A DNA stretch of 64,000 nucleotides from Pseudocercospora fijiensis CIRAD86 (taxonomy: Eukaryota > Ascomycota > Dothideomycetes > Mycosphaerellales > Mycosphaerellaceae): NCBI RefSeq assembly GCF_000340215.1, contig NW_006921534.1:4897041-4961040 (forward strand), given 5' to 3'. The notes beneath the pieces are model-generated. The model saw nothing but the letters and a program-made list of their open reading frames with translations. It was not told the origin of the DNA and did no database searches. Positions 33,108-43,076 of this stretch are shown here, piece by piece. The stretch's first letter is position 1; each line of letters begins with the position of its first letter. The position numbers and the translations under genes were made by a program.

Positions 33108-35061
33108 CTACTCTCCGACCTTGGCCTTGAGTTGTGCCACTTCGCTCGTCAACTGCTCAATTTGCTTGCCTTGACTTTGCAGCATTCCTCGAATTTCATT
33201 GAGAACGTCACGCAAGCCGCCAGCTGCGGCACTGGCTGATGGAGCTGGCGTGGCTGATGTCGGTGTGGATGGCTTTGACTCTTTTTCACGAAGCTCGCTC
33301 GCTGGTGAAGATGAAGCAGCACTAAGTCCTTCGCCCGTGTAGGCGCTGGTGGGAAGATTCTTCGTGTCCGCTTTCGGTTCTGGTTTTGGCGCTGGCGCTG
33401 ATGTAGTCTTGGTTGGCTCTGGTCGAGGTTTAGTGACCTCTGCTTGTCTTGCAGCAGCCACTGATGGACGCTCCACAGGCTTCTGGATCTCCTCGAAAGA
33501 ACTGTCGTCGTCATCTTTCTCCGCATCCTTGTCAGCGAATTTCTCAGCCATGCTGGACATGGAATCCTTGTTGCTCTTAACGCTGGGAATCTCGCGTGCG
33601 GCCGCGCTTGGTGCTGAGATTGGTTCGGCCTTGGGTTCGACCTTGGGTTCAACCTTGGGTTCCGGCTTTGGCTGAGCCTTGGGCGCAGGCGCTGGGGTGG
33701 CGCTTGGCTTTGGCACTGCTTCCGCCGCCATCATCTTGGGCTCATTGCCTTCGAATAAATCGGCCATCGAGAATTTTGGAGGGAGGCCGGTCTTGCCCGA
33801 TAACCATTCCGCAGAGGACACTGCAGGCTCAGTACCGACTGTTGGAGGATAAATATCTTCCTGAAATGTCTCCGCTCTTCGTGGGACCACGAAGCTGATA
33901 GGCTCAATATAAGCGTCGTCGACTGTCTTGAAGGCGCGCATAATCTCGTTCTCGTGGGTGTTGACTCCGCGCTTCGGCATGAAGGCCACTCCTCGCTGCG
34001 GGTTGGTCGATCTGTGTTCAGACAGGTACTCGAACTTGTCGTTCTGGTACTCATAGTATCTGATGTTACCGTCACCCTTGCCAGCGAGGTAGAGAATTTG
34101 TGAACCATCATCCCAGAATGGCATTGCGATTCCCGAGCCAGAGTCCAAAGCGGTGAAGTCTCCTCCGACGGGCTTTGAGGGGTCGCGAAGATCCCAAAGA
34201 CCTAATTGACGCTCGCTCATCCTTGAAAAGCCAGTAGTCGCAACGCGATCGTGCTCGCCCATCCACACTGCCCTGCTGTTCTTGGCACCGCTGTGACCCA
34301 TGACCTCGTGTGCTGGCTTTTCCTGTCGCACATCCCAGAATCGAAGCTTCTTGTCTCTTGATGTTGTTACTAGCATGTTACCGTCTGCGCTCCATGACAG
34401 CGAAGTGAAGATATCACTGCCGCTGAGCGTGAGCTTCGCTTTGCCGTCTTCCAGATCCCAGATCTTGACAGTGTAGTCGCCGGAGGCTGATGCGAGAACG
34501 TTCTCGGCGGCCGGATTGAAAAGCACGTGGCCTACCTTTCTGTGCTGTCGTCAGCTTCACGCCTTGGCTCAGAAAGACATTCCGCTCGTGTCATACCGGG
34601 AATGGCCACTCAGCTTGCCCACTGGCTTGACATCCTCAGGCTCCTCGGCATCAGTGCGCAGGGTGAAGTTGTCAGGCACCTGCCAGAGGAAGACCTTGCC
34701 ATCGTCCGAGGCTGATGCGATAATGGAGTCGTCGAAAGGGCTCCAGTCTGTGTCCAGCACGACTGCGGTATGGCCTCGGAACAATGGCAGCAGCTCAGGC
34801 TCCTTTCCGCGCTCTTCCAAAGGTATGACTGCAAATGCGCCTCCTCCGCCGGCTTCCCAATTGACGGCAAGATACTTGGGGTTCGCCTTGATCAGGTTGG
34901 TGTCCCAGGCATTTTTCGAGATGCGCAAGTTATCGTAGCATTGTTCTCGCTTCGTCGTCTGGCCGAACACGTGCCCTATAGATTGTGAGAGACTGCGACA
35001 GCACGCATGGATTGCTGTGAAGCTCACGGTATTTCGACGCTCTCACGAATCGTCCAGACAT
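33108..35061 (-). CDS. CRN1: Coronin (actin-binding WD-repeat protein)
   Basis: Exons 35061-35028, 34975-34597 and 34539-33108 (introns of 52 and 57 nt) encode 614 aa. The first exon supplies MSGRFVRASKYR, joined to HVFGQTTKREQCYDNL, the unmistakable coronin N terminus. A seven-bladed WD propeller follows (ASASDDGKVFLWQVPDN, LSGHSRKVGHVLFNP, ASGDYTVKIWDLEDGK, SRDKKLRFWDVRQEK, GLWDLRDPSKPVGG). The coronin C-terminal extension lies around FVVPRRAETFQEDIYPPT. A long Lys/Pro/Glu/Ala-rich linker with PKPEPKVEPK-type repeats (about 380-560) follows, and the C terminus is a coiled coil (VLNEIRGMLQSQGKQIEQL) for oligomerisation. Coronin bundles actin and recruits or restrains Arp2/3 at cortical patches. 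The frame stays open past the stop (see 32519-33107). Confidence 0.94.
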
Positions 35062-35958
35062 GTGTCACTATCGATTGTTCTAAGCAATTTGGGTGGGTAT
35101 TGAGGGCCGATGTGGATGAATAAGAGGGGTGAAAGTCAGTGGAACTGTTGACACCGGGTCTGGTCACAGGTGTTGGGCGTCAGAGCGTCGTCGTCGTCGT
35201 CGTGTCTTTTCTCGTGAGCGTGGGCGTGGGCGTCGCCAGTTCGCTAGCAGTTCTCATAGCAGTGCCAGTGCGTCGCAACAACCCCAGCAACGGACAAAGG
35301 ACAAGCATTCGAGGCTAGTTCTGAAATTGCGCGTGCCGGGCCGCTGACACTCAGACTCAGCCTCATTTTGCAGCAGAAGAATTCCTGCCTTCCTGGCCCT
35401 TCCATCGGATAATGCACGACTTACGCAAGGAGTGAAACAGGTCAAATTTGGCGGCAATGAATCGTTCCTACTCACAACAACCCCTCTTATTTATTGTCGA
35501 TCAGTACTGCCAGTCAGTATGATGCTGCGCTGTAGCGAAACAACACAGTTCTGCGGAGGATCATATCCATATTTCTCCGTATCATGATCATCTGACAGCC
35601 GGCGTTCGGTCCTTCTCGCACCGAGCACGAAAGATGCGTATGCGGCCGCTGCAGCGCAGCAACAACCAACAATGCTACTTCATCATCCCACCTTCGCACT
35701 CATCTCCACGCCCAATTTCTGTGAAAGCGGGGAACAACTGGGGAACGCCAGCGCTCTGCTACACATTCGGCCAAACATGCGGAGTAGCAGCACCCTGGCA
35801 TCACATTCGCATACCACCTCATGATAGGCGAGCTATTCATCCAAGCTTCCACTAACCGTTGCGGCAGTGACGCTATGCAGGTACAAGTACTCTCCAATGC
35901 TTCTGTTTTCGTGTTGTTTGTGTCTGTCCTGGAAGAAGCCCTCCCACGAACAGTCGAC
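35062..35958. promoter_or_regulatory. Divergent intergenic region, coronin / GH29 gene
   Basis: 897 bp with a (GTC)n run at about 35185-35202. In-frame codons upstream of the GH29 start (from 35821) are open but lack signal-peptide character. No gene is supported. Confidence 0.45.
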
Positions 35959-38676
35959 ATGCTGAAGAGCACGTTCTTCGCTGGCCTGATTGGCCTTGCA
36001 TCGGCGCGAGATACTTTGGAGACTCTGGTCCTCAATCCCAAGTACGATGTCGAAACAGCTGCTGGCAGCGCCGAGTCGCTCCCATTCGATATCTCTGGCA
36101 TGGTCAACAGTCGAGCATTCGCCATGTCGCCCGGAGATGCAGATTTCGATGGTATACACTCTGGCTATCCTGCTCAGTTCATCCCCGCAAGCAACTTCAC
36201 ATACTCGGGTGTGAACTTCATATTCCCACAGTATAAGACAAGCGGCAATGATAATGTGCTTGCTGAAGGTCAGATCATTACGCCGCCCGCAGGACGGTAC
36301 TTTAGCATCCACATGCTTGCGGCTGCAGAGAAAGCAATAGCTACTGGACATGTCAATGTCACCTACACCGACAACACCACTTCCTCGACACCCATTCTCA
36401 TTGACCCTTTTTGGGCCTGGCCGAACCCATATGGTGGCGATATAATCTTCCCCTACTAGTATGTTCCCAATAATCTTGGGTAGCTCGAGTCTAACACTGT
36501 GCAGTTTGACTAACAGCAGCATCGATCGAAACACCTCGATGATCTATCACTCGGTCAACTGGTTGGATGCATCAAAAGAGATTACTAGCATTCAGCTACC
36601 CAATGTAACCAAGGGTGCGAATACTGGTGTTGGAGGTAAGGAGCAAGATGCCAGGCTACACATTTTCGCCGTGTCGCTGGTGCCTGCCAAGCCATCTGGC
36701 GTCAGCCTAGAGATTGAGCGAGCTCGATCTACACAGACCTGGATCGAAGGCACGAATAAGACTCAGATTGTCCAAGTGAAGGTCAATAACGTTGGCACTG
36801 AATGGCTTCTGGCAAAGCATGGCGTGAAGATTACAGTCGACTCTCCCGGTCTCACCACAGTCGTGCCTGGCGTTGTCAATCGCCTTCGACCTGGCGATCA
36901 AGCCACAGTGAATGTTGGTGTCGTGAATACTAAGGGTACAGCGGAAGGATCAAGTGGCGAAGCTACAGCTCTGGTCACTGGTGATGGTGTCAATGCCAGC
37001 GCGACCTTCAACGCGACTTTCGGTATTGGTGACTTCGAGCCAACTTACGACAGCATCTACAGTCACGAACCCGCTCCTTGGTACACGAACGGCAAATATG
37101 GAATTTTCATCCACTGGGGCGTCTACGCCGTGCCTGGCTGGGGTGATGTGGGCGAGCACGAACAATACGCAGAATGGTATTGGCGGTTCTATAGTACGGG
37201 ACCATTTGAAGACAATCGCTTTTACAAATACAACTTGGAAACTTATGGGGCGAATCATGAATATGACGACTTCATCCAAAATTTCACTGCCGACGCCTGG
37301 GATCCCAAAGAATGGGTCGATCTTTTCGCAGATGCTGGAGCACAATACTTCACACAAGTGTCTAAGCATCACGATGGCTACGCACTTTTCGACATTCCAG
37401 CAAATATTACCACACGAACGAGTGTGGCTCAATTTCCGCACCGAAATCTCCTTCAAGAGCTGTTCGACGCGGCTGATCAATACCAACCACATCTGCATAA
37501 AACGACCTATTTCTCGCCACCTGAATGGTTCCATCCTGACTATAAATCGCTTGGATTTTCAGCGTGGCCAGGGGGTAATGCCACGAATCCATATACCGTA
37601 AGTACATGTAACGGATAGACCACGCTGCTGGCTCTACGTCCGGGTGACTGACTTCTTTGCCTTGTTAGAACAAAACCGTTCCATACCTCGGCTACGTGCC
37701 AGTCAATGACTACGTGCAAGATCTCATCCTGCCCGAGATGCGTATTCTCGCGGAGATGGGCACGGAGATATTGTGGTGCGATATTGGAATTGGTTCGGGC
37801 CCTGATGCAGACCAACTCGCTGGTGCAACGTTCGCGGCCAAGTACTTCAACGATAATGCCGCAAAGGGCAAGCAGGTTCTAATCAACAATCGATGTGGTG
37901 GTATACCAGGCGACTTCGATACCCCAGAGTATGCACGGTACGAAAGCGTCCAGGTTCGTAAATGGGAGAGCAATCTTGGCATGGACCCGTTCAGCTACGG
38001 TTATAATCGTGCTACACCAGACGATCAATATCTCAAGCCTAGAGACATTGTCGTGAGTCTGATCGACATCGTGAGTAAGAATGGGAATTTCTTGCTCGAC
38101 GTTGGCCCGACGGCGAACGGAACGATCGTCCAAATTGAGCAGGATAATCTGAGAGCTGCCGGGAAATGGATCAAGAGTCACGGTGAAGCTATCTTCAACA
38201 CGAATTATTGGTTCGTGACGGCCGAAGAAGGCGATACCATCCGCTTCACACAAAACGCAAATGCATTCTACATTTCCGCACTATATGCGCCGAATGATAC
38301 GCTGGTTATCGACAGTCCGGTGCCATATGTGGACGGCGATGAGGTCACGGTCGTCGGTGGACAGATGGCTGGCACTGTGGTGCCTAGTGAATTGTTGAGC
38401 AACGGCAGCTTGCAGCTTACTGTCACGGAGGAGATCAAGAACGCGGACATGTATGCGTGGGTATTCAAGATCTCTTTTGGTGGGGTCGAAGATGGAACGA
38501 TCGGAGGAACTGCTTCGATGAGTGGGAGTGGCGGCAATTCTTCGATGAGTGGGAGTGGCAGCAATGCTACGTCGTCCGGTGTGGAGGCGTCGACTGGTGG
38601 TGCTGGGAAGCGGGCTCCTGAATGGGTCAATCTTGGAGCACTGCTACTGCTTGCTGTCACGTTCTACATGCTGTAA
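35959..38676 (+). CDS. GPI-anchored alpha-L-fucosidase-like glycoside hydrolase, family GH29
   Basis: Exons 35959-36458, 36505-37597 and 37669-38676 (introns of 46 and 71 nt) encode 866 aa. The chosen ATG gives a signal peptide (MLKSTFFAGLIGLASA); a longer in-frame start at 35821 does not. Residues about 20-350 form an N-terminal all-beta-looking region. The GH29 barrel begins near 350: KYGIFIHWGVYAVPGW (about 363-378), AEWYWRFY, FTQVSKHHDGYALFD, and the nucleophile Asp569 in ILWCDIGIGSG. LLDVGPTANGTI and a C-terminal beta domain follow. The end (Ser/Gly linker with SMSGSGG repeats, small residues, then WVNLGALLLLAVTFYML) is a typical GPI-anchor signal. It probably removes L-fucose from glycans at the cell surface; fine specificity is unknown. 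Confidence 0.9.
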
Positions 38677-38983
38677 GGTGAGACTTCGAGAGTTTTAGCT
38701 ATGAGGTAGATGAGGTAGTGAAGTAATGTCAATGTCAATGAATGCCTGTGAGTAGCATTGGAACTTTCATCGTTCATACTGTACCCACTGCAGGGAAGAA
38801 AGAGGGGCCCGGAGATATGGTCGGCCCGGGCGAGTGTGGGGCAGTAGCTCCAACGACTAACGACTTCCAGAAGCTACGAGCGAGCCTGAGAAAAGGTTCA
38901 AGTTGATCACTGCTGGACAACAGAACAAGAAACTGAAGCAGGACAGCGTAAACAAGTGAGAGAATTCCACGCACATACCCACG
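38677..38983. promoter_or_regulatory. CDC37 upstream region with a heat-shock-element-like site
   Basis: 307 bp between tandem genes. TTCCAGAA at 38865-38872 is a TTCnnGAA pair, the core of a heat-shock element, 112 bp before the CDC37 ATG. Two units are a weak match and could be chance, but they fit an Hsp90 co-chaperone. Confidence 0.35.
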
Positions 38984-40558
38984 ATGCCTGTTGACTACAG
39001 CAAATGGGACGCTCTCGAGCTGAGCGACGACAGCGACATCGAAGTCCACCCAAACGTCGACAAGAAGTCCTTCATTAGAGCGAAGCAGAACCAGATCCAC
39101 CAGCAGCGAATCGATCGAAAGCACCGCATAACAACGCTCAAGTACGAGCGCATAATAAACGATGGTCTGTTGGTACGAATTGACGCCTTGCTCAAGGCTC
39201 TCGACAACCACAAGGCCGACATCGAGGGATCGAAAGATGCAGACAGCGTGGACGAGGTTGTCTTCGACTGTCTGACCGATGTCGCGGGTGATATGAGCCT
39301 AGGCGAGGACCAGCCTCCAGCACCGCCAGCTGGAGTACATAAGAATATGGAGCAGCCAAGCTACAGCACAATGATGGGCGCACTGGTTGACCAGGTCAGG
39401 TCTGAGGTAGAGAAGACTGGCGCAGAAGGTCCACCGCGATATACGGCGTATATCAGAGAAGTTCAAAGTCACAATCAGAAAGTGCAAAACTTACAGAAAG
39501 ATCTGGCTGCGGAACTCACCAAGCTGGAAAAAGAAGAGGGCAGCAAGATCACCAGCGAAACGTACAAGACTGGTTTCGACAGCTCGCACGTCTCTAAAGC
39601 TAAGCCAGTGGACACGAGCAGCGCTGCTGTGATCAAAACCGGCAAGCAGAGTGAGGCACAGAACGTTTCGAGCGTGGAGCAAATAGGCGGTCCTCGTGAC
39701 TCTGGTTCAGCAGCCGATGTCGAAGATCTCAGCCTGAACCCAGCCCGGGGAGAAGACGAAGATGACATGGAATGCTCTCCACTCGCAAGAAAGTTCGGAA
39801 TGTTGGGCTATGGAAACTACAAGCAAAGTCTAGAGTTCATCGGCCAGCACCCACAAATCCTATCCGAGAAGGAGACAGATGGCTTGCTGGTTGAAGCCTT
39901 CAATGCTCAGACCAAAGCAACCGATGCCGAGAAGAAGGCGGAAAAGAAGAAAGAAGAAGATTACGCCCGCGGTTGCGTGCACCAAGCCCTCTTACTCCAA
40001 TACTGTCGCCAACTCGGCAAGGACGGTGTAGGCCTCTTCTTCCAACGCGTCCAAACCGCAAACCACCAAGCCCAAAAACTCTTCCTCGACGACGTCAACA
40101 ACACTTACGCACGTATCCGCGAACGAACAGCAGCACTCGCCAAGCAAGCTGCGGAAGAAGGCACTGGTGATAAAGAACAAATCCAACTTCACGCCGTAGA
40201 CCCCAATACCACAATCAACATCCTAACTCCGCCTCCTCTCGACCAATGCCAAACAGACGATGAGCGAGCAAGTCGTAGAATTTTCGAGGGTTTCCCACCG
40301 GGTCTCCAGCGAGCACTCGAGAGTGGTAGTCTGGATAAGGTTAATGAGGTGCTGGGCAAGATGAGCGTTGAAGAAGCGGAAGAAGTTGTGGAGCAGTTGG
40401 GGGATGGTGGAATGTTGAGTTTGGAGCAAGGGGTTATTGATGCTACGACTGAGGAGGGGAGGAAGCAGATTGAGGAGATTGAAAGGACGCATAAGATGCC
40501 TGGAGAACAGGGAGACGGTCGTGTCGAGGAATCGGGGGAGGTGGAGGAGATGGATTGA
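38984..40558 (+). CDS. CDC37: Hsp90 co-chaperone Cdc37
   Basis: A single exon of 524 aa. The N terminus MPVDYSKWDALELSDDSDIE is the highly conserved kinase-interaction segment with its CK2-type phosphorylation site (Ser in LSDDSD), followed by HPNVDKKSFIRAKQNQIHQQR. A charged coiled coil occupies about 40-80 and about 150-180. The Hsp90-binding middle domain includes KQSLEFIGQHPQILSEKETD, FNAQTKATDAEKKAEK and GCVHQALLLQYCRQLGKDG. The C-terminal domain (about 400-480) carries RRIFEGFPPGLQRALESG and ends in an acidic tail. Cdc37 delivers protein kinases to Hsp90 in the cytosol. It is longer than human CDC37 (378 aa) through Ser/Lys-rich linkers, as in other fungi. Confidence 0.95.
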   Translation: MPVDYSKWDALELSDDSDIEVHPNVDKKSFIRAKQNQIHQQRIDRKHRITTLKYERIINDGLLVRIDALLKALDNHKADIEGSKDADSVDEVVFDCLTDVAGDMSLGEDQPPAPPAGVHKNMEQPSYSTMMGALVDQVRSEVEKTGAEGPPRYTAYIREVQSHNQKVQNLQKDLAAELTKLEKEEGSKITSETYKTGFDSSHVSKAKPVDTSSAAVIKTGKQSEAQNVSSVEQIGGPRDSGSAADVEDLSLNPARGEDEDDMECSPLARKFGMLGYGNYKQSLEFIGQHPQILSEKETDGLLVEAFNAQTKATDAEKKAEKKKEEDYARGCVHQALLLQYCRQLGKDGVGLFFQRVQTANHQAQKLFLDDVNNTYARIRERTAALAKQAAEEGTGDKEQIQLHAVDPNTTINILTPPPLDQCQTDDERASRRIFEGFPPGLQRALESGSLDKVNEVLGKMSVEEAEEVVEQLGDGGMLSLEQGVIDATTEEGRKQIEEIERTHKMPGEQGDGRVEESGEVEEMD

Positions 40559-40597
40559 GGGACAAGAGACATGTTGAATGTATAGCTTAGTGATAAT

Positions 40598-40603
40598 AAT
40601 AAA
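40598..40603 (+). terminator. Candidate polyadenylation signal of CDC37
   Basis: AATAAA begins 40 nt after the CDC37 stop codon in an AT-rich run. Plausible position; fungal signals are degenerate, so confidence is low. Confidence 0.35.
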
Positions 40604-40822
40604 TTGAAGCTCTTACTCGAAGAGAATGCGTCGCCAGTCATGATATATCTCAATTTCGGGGGCCTCTCCTTGTTGTAGGGTATTCTCCTGCGCTGTCCCA
40701 TCCATCCATCCTCTCATGTGCATATATTGATTACAAGTTTCACTTTCACAATCCTATCGCACATACAATCCTCCCCTTCAACATTTTTCCAGTCCACACC
40801 TTTCTCTCTCTCTCTTGCCATC

Positions 40823-42646
40823 TTAATCCCCACCAGCATACAAATCCACAACAATATTAATCGCCGCCACCAAAATCTCCGCAGCGATCAAAACAATCAC
40901 AATCCATTCGAGATACTCGCCATGGGTATGACTCAACTGATCTTTGAGTACGGCGAGGAGATCCGCAATGACGCCAACCCTGAGAAAGAAAAATCCGAAT
41001 CAGCTTCAATCAAGTCTCTCATGATCAGTTGAAATTTCTTCTACACTCACCTCTCCTGTAAAAGTGCCACTCTTTGGTCCATTTCAAGATAAGATCTCAC
41101 AGCCTGATACACAGGTTCGAGTTGTGGTTCTGCCCACATGAGTTCCGGGGCATCGAGGACGGAGCCTTGGAGATGGATGTTGATTCTCAGAATAAAGAGT
41201 TCGCCGATTTGCATGTTGATTTCTTTGCGAGTCATTTGGATGCGTCCTGTTGAGGCGATCTGGGAAGGGATTGTTTGGGTTGTGGATATGGTCGCGTCGA
41301 GGAGGTCTTCGTATAGGGATGTCTGTTGTGTTGTTTCTAGTCAGCGTTGAAAGGGGCCAGGGGGATTTGCTATTGCTGTTGCATACCTTCGTTGACTGTG
41401 CCAACGCGTGGCTGATGGCTAGTTTGGTCATGTAGTTCTTCTTTTCCCGGAGTGAGATGAAGTCGTTGTATATTCGTGCTTGATACTCTCGCGTGTAGTA
41501 GAAGTTGAACTCTTCCGTCTGCACGTCGTCTTTGCTGAGCTTTTCTCGCTCGAACTTTGAGATTTCTTTCAGGAAGCGCTGCTCTTCTTTCACTGACATG
41601 CCCCAGATCACCACCACACCGTACTCGAAAAGAAAGACTTCGGGAATATGTACTGTCGTATCCAAGTCTGGCGTCAAGGGTTGGTCAGCGCCATGAGCAT
41701 CAATCGTTATGTCATCCGTGCTAATAGACACGTCTCGCGTCAAGTCATGACTGCTTGCACTCGCTAAGGGTGCTCCGTTGGTTGAACTGCCATTGCTTTC
41801 GTTGTTTGTGTTCATGTCGATAAGATCCTCTCTCCTTTCTCTGGCCTGCTCTTCCACCTCAATTGCTGAGTCACTAAAGCGTCTCTGAGGCTGGCTGTGG
41901 ACTTGACTGGGGTCTGCATCACCGTCTTCATCTATCGCTCCATTACTCCTTCTTCTCCTGCTCCCGTCTGATCTCGAGCCTTCTTTACGATATGAGTATG
42001 GAGAGTACAAGCATTCGTCAAACAATTTCGGCGCAGCCCCCTTCGTCTTGACCCTCCCCTTCAGGAAGCGCATCAAGTCCTCGATCCTGTATGAGCCGGC
42101 TGTGCAGTATGCTGTGACACGCGGGAGTCTCTGTCTGTCCTCCTTGCCTAGTCTCGCCGCGTCTCTTCTGGCGGTGGGGTCTTTGATGCGCGTGAATTGG
42201 GAGTACACATCTCGCCCACTCTCTTCATCGGGCCCATCATCGACAACATCTGGGTTAGGAAGAAGCTTTAATTTGGATGCTGTTCGCGTGGTCCTCTGTG
42301 GACCAATCCTCGAAGCTGGATTCAACTGTGGAAGTTGGAGCGCAGCGCCAGAGCTGTTCCTCCTTCGCAGCTTGGAGTTCAAAGCCGACAATGTGCTTTG
42401 TGGAAAGGCTTCGCGCGCCGACGAATTGACGATGGCGCTCGAACTCGCAGCAGAAGCGCCGGCTGGGTTCGAAGGAGACTTTACAAAAGCTGGACGTTTT
42501 GGTGGTGACGCGGTCGATATGGTCGGATTGAAGGTTACATTTCGCGGTCGCGGTGGCTTGGGGGTGGGTCGCGGAGCCGAGGGCTCATTAGTGGTCGCAA
42601 GGAGAGGTGACGACTCGGAGGCGGCAGCGCTCGAGGACGAAGCCAT
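40823..42646 (-). CDS. RMD1/RMND1-family (DUF155) membrane protein
   Basis: Exons 42646-41387, 41322-41051 and 40979-40823 (introns of 64 and 71 nt) encode 562 aa. The first about 180 residues are basic, Ser/Pro-rich and disordered. The DUF155 domain follows: RVTAYCTAGSYRIEDLMRFL, then after an insert HIPEVFLFEYGVVVIWGM, EEFNFYYTREYQARIYNDF, KLAISHALAQSTKTSLYED, and MQIGELFILRINIHLQGSVL. The C-terminal exon gives VGVIADLLAVLKDQLSHTHG and a final hydrophobic helix (LEWIVIVLIAAEILVAAINI), the tail membrane anchor of the family. Yeast relatives are Rmd1 and Rmd8; the human RMND1 is mitochondrial. The subcellular site here is not decided by sequence. It converges with CDC37, 264 bp between stops. 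Confidence 0.9.
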
Positions 42647-43076
42647 GATGGCGCTGTCGTATCGATGCGGAGAGCTCGAGCAGAGATTATGTCGGCGAAC
42701 GGCGAAGGTGTGCCGAGTGGTGTTTCCAAACGGAGGAGTCGGGCGTGCGTGTCAGTGTCGGATGTGGTGCTCAACGCCTTCGATCCTGCTCTACATGTCT
42801 ATGTTCCATCTTACGGCGACTGCAACTCGGCTATGTGCGCGGCAGAGGAGAATACATGTAATGCATGTGCTGGCATAGCAAGTCCGCGAGGTGGTACAAG
42901 GAGCTGTCAAAGCTAGCTGTCAAAGCGCGCGAGCATGCACCTTGGCACCATGATGCAATTAAGCTTTCTTGCTAAACACGTGAAAGAGCTGCTCTAGTGT
43001 GGTTGTCTCGTGCTGATCCCACTTCTCGACAGAACGACTGTGTGCTCGTCTGCCTTCTATACTGCTATCCTGTCTG
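42647..43076. other. Intergenic between tandem minus-strand genes
   Basis: 430 bp: promoter of the DUF155 gene on one side (near 42650) and, nearer 43076, the 3' flank of the BAR-SH3 gene. I see no gene. Confidence 0.45.
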
